Below are positions 1 through 11,157 of a stretch of DNA of 64,000 bases, piece by piece. This DNA is from Dickeya aquatica (GTDB lineage Bacteria; Pseudomonadota; Gammaproteobacteria; Enterobacterales; Enterobacteriaceae), in assembly GCF_900095885.1 (NCBI RefSeq), contig NZ_LT615367.1, positions 496,001-560,000 of the forward strand, read 5' to 3'. The notes below the pieces were generated by a model. That model was not told where the DNA came from, did not search any database, and worked only from the letters and a program-made list of their open reading frames with translations. Numbering within the stretch: position 1 is the stretch's first letter; the number at the start of each line of letters is the position of its first letter. The position numbers and the translations under genes were made by a program.

Positions 1-34
1 CATCAGCGCGTGTCTTTGACTGTCGGCGCAGTGG

Positions 35-1051
35 TTATGCCTCAACGTGTGGGCTGAGTGTGGCGACCATCACCGCCTTGATGGTGTGCATGCGGTTTTC
101 TGCCTGATCAAACACGATGCTGTGGGCGGATTCAAACACCTCATTGGTGACTTCCATGCCATCATGCAAACCATATTGCTGGGCCATTTGCTTGCCAAGC
201 GTGGTCTGGTCATCGTGAAAGGCGGGCAGGCAGTGCAGGAATTTCACCTGTGGGTTGCTGGTGGCGGCAATCATCGCCCTATTCACCTGATAGGGGCGCA
301 GCAGGTCAATACGTTGTTGCCACACCTCTTTGGCTTCGCCCATCGACACCCACACATCGGTATAGATGAAATCCACGTCTTTGACGCCGGTGGCAAGATC
401 TTCCGTGAGCGTAATCGTGCTGCCGATTTTTGCCGCCGCTGCCTGACATTCTGCCACCAGACCGGCATCCGGCCAGCAGGCTTTCGGGGAAATCAGGCGC
501 AGATCCAACCCGGTTATCGCCGCCGCTTCCAGCATGCTGTTACCCATGTTATTGCGGGTATCGCCGACGTAAGCCAGTTTCATATCGGACAACGATTTAC
601 CCGGCAGGTGTTCTTGCATGGTCAGTAAATCCGCCAGTAACTGGGTCGGGTGGAATTCATTGGTCAGCCCGTTCCACACCGGCACACCGGAGAACGCCGC
701 CAGCGTTTCCACCCGTTCCTGACCGTAGCCACGGTATTGAATACCGTCATACAAGCGGCCCAGCACACGGGCAGTGTCTTTCATGGACTCTTTATGACCA
801 ATCTGGCTGCCGCTGGGGCCGAGGTAGGTGACTTGCGCCCCTTGATCGTATGCAGCAACTTCGAAAGAGCAACGAGTACGGGTCGAATCTTTTTCGAAGA
901 TGAGTGCGATGTTTTTACCTTGCAGGTGGCGGTGCTCGGTGCCGCTTTTCTTATGCGTTTTGAGTGTGGCAGCGAGCGTCAGCAGTTGGTTGATTTCAGC
1001 CGGTGTAAAGTCCATCAACCGTAAAAAATGACGTTTATAAAACGGGTTCAT
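35..1051 (-). CDS. argI: Ornithine carbamoyltransferase
   Basis: Converts ornithine and carbamoyl phosphate to citrulline in cytoplasmic arginine synthesis. The 338-aa protein has the carbamoyl-phosphate loop STRTR at 56-60, HPTQ at 134-137, VGDTRNN near 162-168 and HCLP at 273-276, all typical of OTCase. The length matches the family (about 334 aa). I start at ATG 1051 because GGAG lies seven bases upstream; an in-frame ATG eight codons earlier lacks a good ribosome site. Two ARG boxes lie just upstream, so ArgR repression by arginine is expected. E. coli has the paralogues argI and argF; the symbol argI rests on the rraB neighbour. Confidence 0.96.
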   Translation of the reverse strand: MNPFYKRHFLRLMDFTPAEINQLLTLAATLKTHKKSGTEHRHLQGKNIALIFEKDSTRTRCSFEVAAYDQGAQVTYLGPSGSQIGHKESMKDTARVLGRLYDGIQYRGYGQERVETLAAFSGVPVWNGLTNEFHPTQLLADLLTMQEHLPGKSLSDMKLAYVGDTRNNMGNSMLEAAAITGLDLRLISPKACWPDAGLVAECQAAAAKIGSTITLTEDLATGVKDVDFIYTDVWVSMGEAKEVWQQRIDLLRPYQVNRAMIAATSNPQVKFLHCLPAFHDDQTTLGKQMAQQYGLHDGMEVTNEVFESAHSIVFDQAENRMHTIKAVMVATLSPHVEA

Positions 1052-1083
1052 GCGGGTTATCTCCATATGGCTCAACGCTATTG

Positions 1084-1122
1084 GTTGAATTAAAATTCAC
1101 TTTATATGTGTAAATATTCAAA
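1084..1122 (-). promoter_or_regulatory. Tandem ARG boxes (ArgR operator) of argI
   Basis: Two 18-bp boxes, 1084-1101 and 1105-1122, are separated by 3 bp. The first contains a perfect TGAAT-N4-ATTCA; the second has TGTGT-N4-ATTCA. A pair of boxes 3 bp apart is the classic arrangement for an ArgR hexamer. They lie 33-71 bp upstream of the argI start and overlap the likely promoter. Confidence 0.88.
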
Positions 1123-1213
1123 TTCAAGTGCCGTGTTCAAACTTTATGGTGGAGAGCGCGAGCGGCCTGTGTGAAAATAAACATATCTTTGCCGCTTTAA
1201 CGAGGACTGAGAC

Positions 1214-1648
1214 ATGGCAAACCGTGAACTGCTGGAAGAACAACGTGAAGAAACCCGCTTAATCATTGAGGAGTTGCTGGAAGATGGCAGCGATCCCGAT
1301 GCGCTTTACACCATTGAGCACCATTTCTCGGCTGGGAAGTTTGAAGAACTGGAAAAAGTCGCGGTAGAGGCGTTTAAACTGGGCTATGAAGTCACCGATG
1401 CCGAAGAGATGGAAATGGAAGACGGTGTGGTGCTGATGTGCTGTGATGCGATTAGCGAAGTGGCGTTGAATGCCGAGCTTATCGACGAGCAAGTCGAACA
1501 GTTGTTAACGCTGGCGGAACGCCACGGTGTTAATTACGACGGCTGGGGTACCTACTTCGAAGATCCGAACGGTGAAGATGATGACGAGTTCGGTGAAGGT
1601 GAAGATGAAGACTTCTATGACGAGGATGACGACGGTAAACGTCATTAA
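1214..1648 (+). CDS. rraB: Regulator of RNase E activity B
   Basis: The 144-aa acidic protein begins [19 protein letters not shown] and ends in a run of Asp/Glu, as in RraB (YjgD), which binds the C-terminal scaffold of RNase E and modulates mRNA decay. It is divergent from argI, as in E. coli. The sequence GAGGA lies upstream of the ATG. A strong hairpin terminator follows 62 bases after the stop, so this appears to be a single-gene transcript. Confidence 0.94.
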   Translation: MANRELLEEQREETRLIIEELLEDGSDPDALYTIEHHFSAGKFEELEKVAVEAFKLGYEVTDAEEMEMEDGVVLMCCDAISEVALNAELIDEQVEQLLTLAERHGVNYDGWGTYFEDPNGEDDDEFGEGEDEDFYDEDDDGKRH

Positions 1649-1710
1649 TCGTTCAACTGGCTGATGACTGATACCGTTATCGTGCCTTTAACACGCCCTG
1701 CTAAGACGCA

Positions 1711-1738
1711 TCGCCCGGTTTTCCGGGCGATTTTTTTT
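1711..1738 (+). terminator. Rho-independent terminator of rraB
   Basis: The 8-bp stem TCGCCCGG / CCGGGCGA (1711-1718 with 1723-1730) has a TTTT loop and is followed by eight T residues (1731-1738). Confidence 0.92.
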
Positions 1739-1793
1739 ATCCGTCGTGATGTTTTGCCGCGAGCGGGTGTACCACGCCTGAAGAGGCTGTGTA

Positions 1794-2303
1794 TTAACGG
1801 AGCAGGTTTTTCAGCATTCTGACCTCACAATCAACGTGGCCGGTGTGGCCCATGGCGTGAGGAATGTGGACAAAACCCAGCGTTTCATACAAACGGACGG
1901 CGCGCGTCAGGTGTGCGGTTGTTTCCAGATAGCAGCGGGCAAAGCCACAGGCGCGACCAAACGCCAGCGCCTGCCCGGCCAACCGACGGGCGATACCCTG
2001 GCCTCTGGCCTCTGGAAGAAAATACATTTTTTGTAATTCACACACATCCGGCTCGCCGCCTGCCAACGGTGCCAGCCCGCCGCCACCGACCACCTCACCG
2101 TCACACTCCACTACCCAATAGGCGCTGTTGGGGCGGCTATAGAGTTCAAACAGCCGATCTAAATCGGGGTCAGAAACGGTGTAGCCTTTATCGGCAGTCA
2201 GACCAAATTCAGCGGAAACCCGGCGGATGACACTCGCAATGGCCGCATTATCCGCTGTGGTAATGGGGCGGATCAGCAAAGACGGGGACGCAGACGTTGT
2301 CAT
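1794..2303 (-). CDS. yjgM: GNAT-family N-acetyltransferase, YjgM-like
   Basis: The 169-aa single-domain GNAT protein has the acetyl-CoA loop [13 protein letters not shown] and the C-terminal ALGFVHIP-like strand region expected of the fold. The N-terminal half, with the pattern [18 protein letters not shown] and then [11 protein letters not shown], matches my memory of E. coli YjgM, which also lies between rraB and valS. Its substrate is not evident here. I start at ATG 2303, where AGAGTGAG precedes; the frame is open further upstream but that part looks non-coding (many Cys, Arg and Ser). Confidence 0.85.
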   Translation of the reverse strand: MTTSASPSLLIRPITTADNAAIASVIRRVSAEFGLTADKGYTVSDPDLDRLFELYSRPNSAYWVVECDGEVVGGGGLAPLAGGEPDVCELQKMYFLPEARGQGIARRLAGQALAFGRACGFARCYLETTAHLTRAVRLYETLGFVHIPHAMGHTGHVDCEVRMLKNLLR

Positions 2304-2555
2304 GTTACTCACTCTTGCCTGGCAGCAGTGTTGTATCAGCCCGGGTGCTGTTGATGACATCAGGCTGATACGCAAAAAAACGGTGCGACGGATTATACCG
2401 GGACTCGCACGGGCCAAAAACCCCGTTATTCATAACGGCATCGCGTGCAAAAGGCAATGTGAATTCACAACCGGTGATACGCCAGCCCGAAATAGCCCAA
2501 AAGGGAGAAAGGCTATCTTTTTTCTATTGTTCAATAATGCGATTTGAGGTTAAGA

Positions 2556-2666
2556 ATGGAGCCTGAACTTTCTGATATCGACGAAGGTCTGGCAAGCTTA
2601 CGTCGTGAGCAAGGCGGGTCACTCGCCTATCTGGCGCGGCATCGCCGCATCAGGCGCACTACCTGA
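2556..2666 (+). CDS. Possible 36-aa small protein
   Basis: The short frame begins MEPELSDIDEGLASLRREQ and ends in an Arg-rich tail RHRRIRRTT. GAGGT lies five bases before the ATG, a good ribosome site. It ends 39 bases before the GNAT gene at 2706, so the two could be co-transcribed. I do not recognise it. It could be a real small basic protein, a translated leader or the remnant of a longer gene. Confidence 0.4.
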   Translation: MEPELSDIDEGLASLRREQGGSLAYLARHRRIRRTT

Positions 2667-2705
2667 TAGCCTCCCCCTGAACGTTTAACGACGGAACTGA
2701 ACAGT

Positions 2706-3191
2706 ATGAGCACGACACCCCGACAGGACGTGTGGGTTATCCGCATGGATGACCTGACGAGTGCCGCGACAAGGGCGCTGGTGGCCTTGCATGTTGCGGG
2801 GATGCACGACAATTCACCACCTGAACAGGTATTTGCGCTGGATCTCAGCGGGTTACAAACGCCGGATATCACCGTATGGAGTGTCTGGCAGGGTGAGAAA
2901 ATTGCCGGTATCGGCGCATTGAAAATGCTGGCGGATGGCGGTGGTGAGCTCAAATCCATGCGCACCCATCCAGACTATCTGCGCCAGGGCGTGGCGGCGC
3001 GTTTGCTGGAGCATATTCTGATACACTCCCGGCAGCGCGGTGTCACACGGGTCAGCCTGGAAACCGGCACCGGTGCGGCGTTTGAACCGGCGCTGGCGCT
3101 TTATCGTCGCTATGGTTTTGTGAATGGCGAGGCCTTTGCCGATTACACCGCCAGCGAATTCAATCAATTCCTGCACTTATCGCTGCGCTGA
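2706..3191 (+). CDS. GNAT-family N-acetyltransferase
   Basis: This 161-aa protein has a typical GNAT core: a beta strand leading into MRTHPDYLRQGVAARLLEH (acetyl-CoA binding loop, RQGVA), then SLETG and ALYRRYGFVNGEAF near the C-terminus. The layout is like the YsnE/PaiA-type acetyltransferases. The substrate is unknown. It is convergent with valS and ends just before a bidirectional terminator. It is a different subfamily from the YjgM-like gene 400 bp upstream, not a tandem duplicate. Confidence 0.85.
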   Translation: MSTTPRQDVWVIRMDDLTSAATRALVALHVAGMHDNSPPEQVFALDLSGLQTPDITVWSVWQGEKIAGIGALKMLADGGGELKSMRTHPDYLRQGVAARLLEHILIHSRQRGVTRVSLETGTGAAFEPALALYRRYGFVNGEAFADYTASEFNQFLHLSLR

Positions 3192-3197
3192 TGGCAT

Positions 3198-3240
3198 AAA
3201 AAAACACCACGGCGTCAGCGGCCGTGGTGTGCGGTTTTTT
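3198..3240. terminator. Bidirectional rho-independent terminator
   Basis: The 10-bp perfect stem ACACCACGGC / GCCGTGGTGT (3204-3213 with 3221-3230) has a 7-nt loop. T runs follow on both strands: GCGGTTTTTT on the plus side, and seven T from 3204-3198 on the minus side. It serves the plus-strand GNAT gene and minus-strand valS, which converge here. Confidence 0.9.
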
Positions 3241-3277
3241 CTCGCGACCATTGTATTGTCGCGGCAAAACGAGCGGA

Positions 3278-6133
3278 TTACAGCGCGGCGATAACGGCCT
3301 GCTGCTCCAGCAGTTTGACTTTGGCGGCGGCGTAGCCGTCGCGTTTTTCACGCTCTTTGGCAACCACCGCTTCCGGTGCGCGCGCGACAAAGCCTTCGTT
3401 GGAGAGCTTGCTGTCGATGCGGCCGATTTCCACCTCAAGCTTCGCCACTTCTTTTGCCAGCCTGTCCAGCTCGGCCGCCTTGTCGATAAGGCCAGCCATC
3501 GGGATCAGCAATTCAGCGCCCTCCACCAGTTTGGTGACGGAAACCGGGCCTTTGTCGCCTGCCGGTAACAGCGTGATGCTCTCCAGACGCGCCAGCGTCT
3601 GAATAAAGCCGAGGTTATCCTGCACGCGGCGGGTGGCATCAGCAGAAGCATCGCGCAGCAGCAGCGCCAGCGGCTTGCTGGGGGCGATGTTCATTTCAGC
3701 ACGAATGTTACGCACCGCGATGATAGCCTGCTTGATCCACTCCAGATCGTTGAATGCCTGCTCGTCATCCAGCGCGGCATCAAAGGCCGGGAACGGTTGC
3801 AGCATAATGGTATCGGCGCTGACGCCTTTCAGTACCTTCACCCGTTGCCAGATGGTTTCGGTAATGAACGGGATGATCGGATGCGCCAGACGCAACAGCG
3901 CTTCCAGCACTGTCACCAGCGTATGGCGCGTGCCGCGCAGTTCCGCGTCGCTACCGCCGTTCATCACCGGCTTGGTCAGCTCCAGATACCAGTCACAGAA
4001 CTGGTTCCAGGTGAACTCGTAGAGCACGTTGGCGGCCAGGTCGAAACGGTAGCTGTCCAGCGCTTCGCGGTAGGCTTTCACCGTGCGGTTGAATTCCGCC
4101 AGGATCCAACGGTCTGCCAGTGACAACACTTTGTCACCGCCGTTAAAACCGCAATCCTGCTCTTCGGTGTTCATCAGCACAAAACGGCTGGCGTTCCACA
4201 GCTTATTACAGAAGTTGCGGTAGCCTTCCAGACGTTTCATGTCCCAGTTGATGTCGCGGCCGGTGGACGCCAGCGCTGCCAGCGTAAAGCGCAGCGCATC
4301 GGTGCCATGCGGTTCGATGCCGTTCGGGAACTGTTTTTCGGTGCGCTTGCGGATTTTTTCCGCCAGCTGCGGCTGCATCATGTTGCCGGTGCGTTTTTCC
4401 AGCAGCGCGTCCAGCGAAATACCGTCCACCATATCCAGCGGGTCGATCACGTTGCCCTTGGATTTGGACATCTTCTGGCCTTCTTCATCGCGGATGAGGC
4501 CAGTCATGTAGACGGTATGGAACGGCACCTGTGGCTTGCCATCTTCATCTTTGATGAAGTGCATGGTCATCATGATCATGCGGGCTATCCAGAAGAAGAT
4601 GATGTCAAAACCGCTGACCAGTACGCTGCTGGGGTGGAACGCTTTCAGGTCCGGCGTTTGCTCCGGCCAGCCGAGTGTGGAAAACGTCCACAGGGCAGAG
4701 GAGAACCAGGTGTCCAGCACGTCGTCGTCCTGACGCAGCGCTACATCGGCCGCCAGATTATTGTCGCGGCGTACTTCCGCTTCATCACGGCCGACGTAGA
4801 CCTTGCCGTTATCGTCGTACCACGCCGGAATGCGATGGCCCCACCACAGCTGGCGGGAGATACACCAGTCCTGAATGTCGCGCATCCAACTGAAGTACAT
4901 GTTTTCGTACTGCTTCGGTACGAACTGGATACGGCCATCTTCCACCGCTTCCACCGCCGGTTTGGCCAGCACAGCGGCACGGACGTACCACTGGTCGGTC
5001 AGCATCGGCTCGATCACCACGCCGCCACGGTCGCCGTAGGGAACGGTCAGGTCGTGCGCTTTGATGTCTTCCAGCAGGCCCTGCGCGTCAAACGCCGCGA
5101 TCACCGCTTTGCGGGCAGCGAAACGTTCCAGTCCGCGAAACGCCTCTGGAATCTCGTTGCTGTAGGCGGTACTGGCTTCGCCATTGGTATTAAAGACTTC
5201 CGCTTCCTGGCGGATATCGCCGTCGAACGTCAGAATATTGATCATCGGCAACTGATGGCGTTTACCGACTTCGTAGTCGTTGAAGTCATGCGCCGGGGTA
5301 ATTTTCACGCAGCCGGTGCCTTTTTCCATATCGGCGTGTTCGTCGCCGACGATCGGAATGCGGCGGCCGACCAGCGGCAGGATCAGGAACTTGCCGATCA
5401 GATCTTTATAGCGCGGATCTTCCGGATTGACCGCCACACCGGTATCACCCAGCACGGTTTCGGGACGGGTGGTGGCGACCACCAGATAATCGTTACCGTC
5501 AGCGGTTTTCGCGCCGTCCGCCAGCGGGTAACGCAGGTGCCACATCGAGCCTTTGACGTCGCGGTTTTCCACTTCCAGGTCGGAGATGGCGGTACGCAGT
5601 TTCGGGTCCCAGTTCACCAGACGTTTGCCACGGTAGATCAGGTCGTCCTGATACAGGCGCACAAACACTTCTTTCACCGCGTTGGACAGGCCTTCGTCCA
5701 TGGTGAAACGCTCGCGCTCCCAGTCTACCGAGTTGCCCAGGCGGCGCATCTGCCGGGTAATGGTGCCGCCGGATTCCGCTTTCCACTGCCAGATTTTATC
5801 GATGAAGGCGTCACGGCCGTAATCATGGCGGGTTTTGCCTTCTTCAGCGGCGATTTTGCGCTCGACCACCATCTGGGTGGCGATACCGGCATGGTCGGTG
5901 CCCGCCTGCCACAGGGTGTTTTTCCCCTGCATGCGCTGGTAGCGGATCATCGTATCCATAATGGTTTGCTGGAAAGCATGACCCATGTGCAGGCTGCCGG
6001 TGACGTTGGGCGGCGGGATCATGATGCTGAAGCTTTCTTTACTGGTGTCGCCATGGGGCTTGAAATAGCCCTGTTGTTCCCAGTGCTCGTACAGCGGCTG
6101 CTCAATATCGTGCGGGTTGTATGTCTTTTCCAT
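3278..6133 (-). CDS. valS: Valyl-tRNA synthetase
   Basis: The 951-aa class I synthetase (same length as E. coli ValS) charges tRNA-Val. The HIGH-type signature is [12 protein letters not shown] at 41-52, and KMSKS occurs in [14 protein letters not shown] around residue 555. An editing domain lies between them ([12 protein letters not shown]). The C-terminal end is a coiled-coil tRNA arm ([19 protein letters not shown]). I start at ATG 6133; a TTG three codons earlier is less likely. The start lies 13 bases after the holC stop, so holC and valS are probably co-transcribed, as in E. coli. Confidence 0.98.
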   Translation of the reverse strand: MEKTYNPHDIEQPLYEHWEQQGYFKPHGDTSKESFSIMIPPPNVTGSLHMGHAFQQTIMDTMIRYQRMQGKNTLWQAGTDHAGIATQMVVERKIAAEEGKTRHDYGRDAFIDKIWQWKAESGGTITRQMRRLGNSVDWERERFTMDEGLSNAVKEVFVRLYQDDLIYRGKRLVNWDPKLRTAISDLEVENRDVKGSMWHLRYPLADGAKTADGNDYLVVATTRPETVLGDTGVAVNPEDPRYKDLIGKFLILPLVGRRIPIVGDEHADMEKGTGCVKITPAHDFNDYEVGKRHQLPMINILTFDGDIRQEAEVFNTNGEASTAYSNEIPEAFRGLERFAARKAVIAAFDAQGLLEDIKAHDLTVPYGDRGGVVIEPMLTDQWYVRAAVLAKPAVEAVEDGRIQFVPKQYENMYFSWMRDIQDWCISRQLWWGHRIPAWYDDNGKVYVGRDEAEVRRDNNLAADVALRQDDDVLDTWFSSALWTFSTLGWPEQTPDLKAFHPSSVLVSGFDIIFFWIARMIMMTMHFIKDEDGKPQVPFHTVYMTGLIRDEEGQKMSKSKGNVIDPLDMVDGISLDALLEKRTGNMMQPQLAEKIRKRTEKQFPNGIEPHGTDALRFTLAALASTGRDINWDMKRLEGYRNFCNKLWNASRFVLMNTEEQDCGFNGGDKVLSLADRWILAEFNRTVKAYREALDSYRFDLAANVLYEFTWNQFCDWYLELTKPVMNGGSDAELRGTRHTLVTVLEALLRLAHPIIPFITETIWQRVKVLKGVSADTIMLQPFPAFDAALDDEQAFNDLEWIKQAIIAVRNIRAEMNIAPSKPLALLLRDASADATRRVQDNLGFIQTLARLESITLLPAGDKGPVSVTKLVEGAELLIPMAGLIDKAAELDRLAKEVAKLEVEIGRIDSKLSNEGFVARAPEAVVAKEREKRDGYAAAKVKLLEQQAVIAAL

Positions 6134-6146
6134 TATGCTCAAAAAT

Positions 6147-6596
6147 TCAGTGAGTTGGCGGCGTCGCCGTGGTCAATTGGAAGCCGACGCTGCGATAGGC
6201 TTTATAGCGGTCGCGCGCCAACTGTTTCAGGGATTCTTCGTAAGGAACGAAGTCTATCACTTCATGGAAAGCGGTGGCAAAATCTGCGAATTGGGGTTGC
6301 AGGTTGATGAGCAGTTCGCGCGGCGCGCTGCCGCGCTTGTGTGGCCACGCCAGTTCCACCGGCGCGCCCTGACGCGGGCCTTCTCCGGCCAGATTATGCG
6401 GCACGAACGCGTGCGGTTCTCGCTGCCACAACGCTTCATCAAGCCTGAAGGCCTGTTGCTGGTCAGCACAGGCAATCAGCACCCGTTGCCCGGCCCGCCA
6501 GCGTGCGGCGGCAATATCACAGGCCAGCGCCTCGCAGGCATTCAGTTCCCCGCTGTGGTTATCGTGTTCCAGCAGATAAAAAAGGGCGTGTTTCAT
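6147..6596 (-). CDS. holC: DNA polymerase III chi subunit
   Basis: The 149-aa protein begins MKHALFYLL and contains the family stretches [20 protein letters not shown] and [16 protein letters not shown] [11 protein letters not shown]. Chi links the clamp loader (through psi) to single-strand binding protein at the replication fork. ATG 6596 is preceded by GGAG. It lies between pepA and valS, the order of E. coli. Confidence 0.95.
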   Translation of the reverse strand: MKHALFYLLEHDNHSGELNACEALACDIAAARWRAGQRVLIACADQQQAFRLDEALWQREPHAFVPHNLAGEGPRQGAPVELAWPHKRGSAPRELLINLQPQFADFATAFHEVIDFVPYEESLKQLARDRYKAYRSVGFQLTTATPPTH

Positions 6597-6711
6597 GATG
6601 CTCCGCATACCGATGAAGGTCACAGACAGAATAACAAATCCCCGCTGGTGCGGGGATTAAATCGGAAAGGAGTGACGATGCCGCCCGTTTTGGCGCGGCA
6701 TTCAGCCACGC

Positions 6712-8403
<1,692 letters not shown>

Positions 8404-8425
8404 TTAGCTACGAAGGTTGCCACAA

Positions 8426-8497
8426 ATGAGTGTAAATGGCGAGTTAGCGAAAAAACTATCGGCTTTCCTGCAAAAATACAAGTTTTCACAGGCGTAA
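8426..8497 (+). CDS. Possible 23-aa leader peptide before lptF
   Basis: A short frame MSVNGELAKKLSAFLQKYK ends in FSQA and stops six bases before the lptF GTG. AAGG occurs about ten bases before its ATG. It could couple translation into lptF, whose own ribosome site is weak. Its size makes chance occurrence quite possible. Confidence 0.3.
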   Translation: MSVNGELAKKLSAFLQKYKFSQA

Positions 8498-8503
8498 TTA
8501 AGC

Positions 8504-9622
8504 GTGATCATCATTCGATATCTGGTAAGGGAAACCTTCAAAAGCCAGGTGGCTATCCTGTTTATTCTGCTGCTGATTTTCTTTTCTCAGAAACTGGTGC
8601 GGATACTGGGGGCTGCTGTAGACGGCGATATCCCAACAAATCTGGTGTTGTCTCTGTTGGGATTGGGCGTGCCACAAATGGCGCAATTGATTCTGCCGCT
8701 GAGTCTGTTCCTCGGTTTGCTGATGACCTTTGGGCGGCTGTATGCGGAAAGTGAAATCACGGTGATGCACGCCTGTGGATTCAGCAAAGCCGTGCTGTTA
8801 AAAGCCGCGCTGTTGCTATCGCTGCTGACCGCGATGCTGGCGACGGCTAACGTGCTGTGGCTGAGCCCGTGGTCATCACGCCATCAGGATGAAGTGCTGG
8901 CGGAAGCCCGTGCCAACCCTGGCATGGCATCGCTGGCGGAAGGCCAGTTCCAGCAAACCCAGGACGGCAACTCGGTGCTGTTTGTCGGCAAGGCCGATGG
9001 CAGCAATTTTGAGCGTGTTTTTCTGGCGCAGTTGCACCCGCGTGAAAATACCCGCCCGTCAGTGGTGGTGGCAGACAGTGGTAACGTTATGGCGCGTGCT
9101 GACGGTTCTCAGGTGGTCACGTTAAATAGCGGAACACGTTACGAAGGCACAGCCATGCTGCGTGATTTTCGCATTACGGATTTCACGAACTATCAGGCCA
9201 TTATCGGTTATCAGCCGGTTGCCCTTGATCCCAACAATGTCGACCAGATGGACATGAAAACTTTGTGGCAGTCGTCGGATATTGCTGCTCGGGCTGAATT
9301 CCACTGGCGTTTGACACTTATCTTCGCCGTGCTGATTATGGCCATCATGGTAGTGCCACTCAGCGTCGTCAATCCTCGTCAGGGCCGTGTGCTCAGCATG
9401 TTGCCCGCCATGCTGCTGTATCTGATTTTTTTCCTGTTGCAAAGCTCGCTGCGCTCTAATGCCGGTAAAGGCAAGCTCGACCCGCTGCTGTGGATATGGT
9501 TAGTCAATCTAAGCTATCTGGCGCTGGCGGTGTTATTTAACGTCTGGGACAGCGTTACGGTGCGTAAATTACGTGCCAGCCTGAAGCCCGGTCATCGCCA
9601 GAGTCTAAAAGGAGCGGCCTGA
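8504..9622 (+). CDS. lptF: LPS export ABC permease LptF
   Basis: The 372-aa inner-membrane protein begins MIIIRYLVRETFKSQVAIL and has hydrophobic helices at the N- and C-termini with a periplasmic domain between them (about 125-260). With LptG and LptB it extracts lipopolysaccharide from the inner membrane and passes it to LptC. GTG is the start, as in E. coli. It is divergent from pepA and one base from lptG, hence one operon. Confidence 0.96.
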   Translation: MIIIRYLVRETFKSQVAILFILLLIFFSQKLVRILGAAVDGDIPTNLVLSLLGLGVPQMAQLILPLSLFLGLLMTFGRLYAESEITVMHACGFSKAVLLKAALLLSLLTAMLATANVLWLSPWSSRHQDEVLAEARANPGMASLAEGQFQQTQDGNSVLFVGKADGSNFERVFLAQLHPRENTRPSVVVADSGNVMARADGSQVVTLNSGTRYEGTAMLRDFRITDFTNYQAIIGYQPVALDPNNVDQMDMKTLWQSSDIAARAEFHWRLTLIFAVLIMAIMVVPLSVVNPRQGRVLSMLPAMLLYLIFFLLQSSLRSNAGKGKLDPLLWIWLVNLSYLALAVLFNVWDSVTVRKLRASLKPGHRQSLKGAA

Positions 9623-9623
9623 G

Positions 9624-10694
9624 ATGTTTCGTGTACTGGACCGCTATATCGGTAAAACTATCTTTAACACCATCATGATGACGTTATTCATGCTGGTGTC
9701 GCTTTCCGGCATCATCAAATTTGTCGATCAGTTGCGCAAAGTGGGGCAGGGCGGTTACTCGGTTGCCGGAGCCGGGTTATATACACTGCTCAGCGTGCCA
9801 AAGGACATTGAGATTTTCTTCCCAATGGCGGCGTTGCTGGGGGCACTGCTCGGGCTTGGGCAACTCGCAACGCGCAGTGAACTGGTGGTGATGCAGGCTT
9901 CCGGCTTTACCCGCTTGCAGATAGCGGCGGCCGTCATGAAAACCGCAATCCCGCTGGTATTGCTAACGATGGCGATTGGCGAGTGGCTGGCTCCGGCGGG
10001 AGAACAGATGGCACGCAATTATCGCTCGCAGATGATGTATGGCGGTTCGATGCTCTCGACCCAGGGCGGCGTATGGGCGAAAGATGGCAGTGATTTTGTC
10101 TACATTCAGCGCGTCGTGGGCGACAACGAGTTAGCGGGTGTCAACATTTACCATTTTGATAACCAAAGTAAACTGCTGTCGATTCGCTACGCCTCCTCGG
10201 CGGTGTATGCCAACGGTGGCTGGAAATTGTCGCAGGTTGAACAGTCTGAACTGTCTGATGGAAAGCAGATAGGCGGCAGCCAGACCGTGAGCGGAGAGTG
10301 GAAAACCAACCTGACGCCCGATAAGCTCGGTGTGGTGGCGCTGGACCCCGATGCGCTGTCGATTCGTGGCTTGTATGACTATATTAGCTACCTGCGCCAG
10401 AGTGGTCAGGAAGCGGGGCGCTACCAGCTCAATTTGTGGAACAAGCTGTTTGCGCCGCTATCGGTTGCGGTGATGATGCTCATGGCACTGTCGTTTATTT
10501 TCGGCCCACTGCGCAGCGTGCCCGCCGGGGTACGTATTGTGATAGGCATCAGTTTCGGCTTCCTGTTCTACGTACTGGATCAGATATTTGGCCCGCTCAG
10601 CCTGGTGTATCACATGCCACCAATACTGGGCGCGTTGCTGCCAAGCGCGCTGTTCCTGTTTATCAGTATCATGTTGTTGTTAAAGCGCCGATAA
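9624..10694 (+). CDS. lptG: LPS export ABC permease LptG
   Basis: The 356-aa partner of LptF begins MFRVLDRYIGKTIFNTIMM. Membrane segments occur near 10-35, 55-80 and 100-120 and in the C-terminal 90 residues. The periplasmic part holds SQTVSGEWKTNLTPDK, a segment shared with E. coli LptG. GGAG precedes the ATG inside the end of lptF. Confidence 0.96.
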   Translation: MFRVLDRYIGKTIFNTIMMTLFMLVSLSGIIKFVDQLRKVGQGGYSVAGAGLYTLLSVPKDIEIFFPMAALLGALLGLGQLATRSELVVMQASGFTRLQIAAAVMKTAIPLVLLTMAIGEWLAPAGEQMARNYRSQMMYGGSMLSTQGGVWAKDGSDFVYIQRVVGDNELAGVNIYHFDNQSKLLSIRYASSAVYANGGWKLSQVEQSELSDGKQIGGSQTVSGEWKTNLTPDKLGVVALDPDALSIRGLYDYISYLRQSGQEAGRYQLNLWNKLFAPLSVAVMMLMALSFIFGPLRSVPAGVRIVIGISFGFLFYVLDQIFGPLSLVYHMPPILGALLPSALFLFISIMLLLKRR

Positions 10695-10710
10695 AACCGC
10701 TTCGAATCAA

Positions 10711-10731
10711 CCGGCGGGAAAAGCCCGCCGG
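10711..10731 (+). terminator. Hairpin after lptG
   Basis: The 8-bp GC stem CCGGCGGG / CCCGCCGG has a 5-nt loop and lies 17 bases after the lptG stop. No T run follows, so it may slow RNA decay or act with Rho rather than being an intrinsic terminator. Confidence 0.5.
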
Positions 10732-10827
10732 TCACATGACATCGCCTCGGAAACCGCCTTTATGGTCTGTTTATTGAAGATAAAGACGATTTTTTCAGCA
10801 CTCACAACGTTAACATCATGATTCTGG

Positions 10828-10855
10828 TTGCACCCAACGCGTAGCTCGGTATAAT
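10828..10855 (+). promoter_or_regulatory. Promoter of leuX
   Basis: TTGCAC at 10828-10833 and a consensus TATAAT at 10850-10855 are 16 bases apart. The tRNA begins 31 bases after the -10 box, leaving a short 5' leader. Confidence 0.75.
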
Positions 10856-10886
10856 CCACCACGTTTTCCGCAAAGTACTACTTCGT

Positions 10887-10971
10887 GCCGAAGTGGCGAA
10901 ATCGGTAGACGCAGTTGATTCAAAATCAACCGTAGAAATACGTGCCGGTTCGAGTCCGGCCTTCGGCACCA
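10887..10971 (+). tRNA. leuX: tRNA-Leu, anticodon CAA
   Basis: The 85-nt leucine tRNA has a long variable arm; the acceptor 5' strand GCCGAAG pairs with CTTCGGC, and CCA is encoded. The anticodon CAA lies in the loop TTCAAAA between the TTGAT/ATCAA arms. It appears identical to my memory of E. coli leuX, a frequent integration site for islands. The 3' end from 10951 is the left att of the island. Confidence 0.97.
10951..10971 (+). repeat. Left attachment site (attL) in leuX
   Basis: This is the T-arm and acceptor 3' strand of leuX. It shares 15 contiguous bases (10951-10965) with 33318-33332, followed by CACCA in both, with one G missing in the distal copy. Confidence 0.75.
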
Positions 10972-10984
10972 ACAGTATATAAAT

Positions 10985-11008
10985 AGACGTCAACCGACGT
11001 CTTTTTTT
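10985..11008 (+). terminator. Terminator of leuX
   Basis: The 7-bp stem AGACGTC / GACGTCT has an AACC loop and is followed by a T run (11002-11008). It lies 14 bases beyond the tRNA, inside the island, and separates tRNA transcription from the integrase. Confidence 0.85.
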
Positions 11009-11083
11009 ATGCCTGAAATCCAGTATTTACACGCCTTTCCCGCTATATTCATTCTCTCAAGGTCAACCGACATCCATGTACAT

Positions 11084-11137
11084 CTACCAACAGTTGTTGG
11101 TACAGATGATGGTATTTTCGGTTCGATAATGCTTGTA
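11084..11137. promoter_or_regulatory. TACCAAC/GTTGGTA sites upstream of the integrase
   Basis: A palindrome at 11084-11101 has arms TACCAAC and GTTGGTA around AGTT. A further TACCAAC occurs about 30 bases on (11136-11142 region). The same heptamer occurs twice near the right end of the island (33242-33248, 33254-33260). These are good candidates for integrase or excisionase binding sites. Confidence 0.45.
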
Positions 11138-11157
11138 CCAACGGGGAGGAGGTAAGT

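Noticed and set aside
47-628. 193-codon open frame opposite argI
   Set aside because: Antisense shadow with His-rich composition; argI is certain.
2853-3176. 107-codon frame opposite the second GNAT gene
   Set aside because: Antisense shadow; the plus-strand GNAT gene has a clear family pattern.
4307-6307. 666-codon open frame on the plus strand opposite valS
   Set aside because: It is the antisense of a certain gene; its His/Gln/Val-rich protein is typical of a mirror frame and has no ribosome site.
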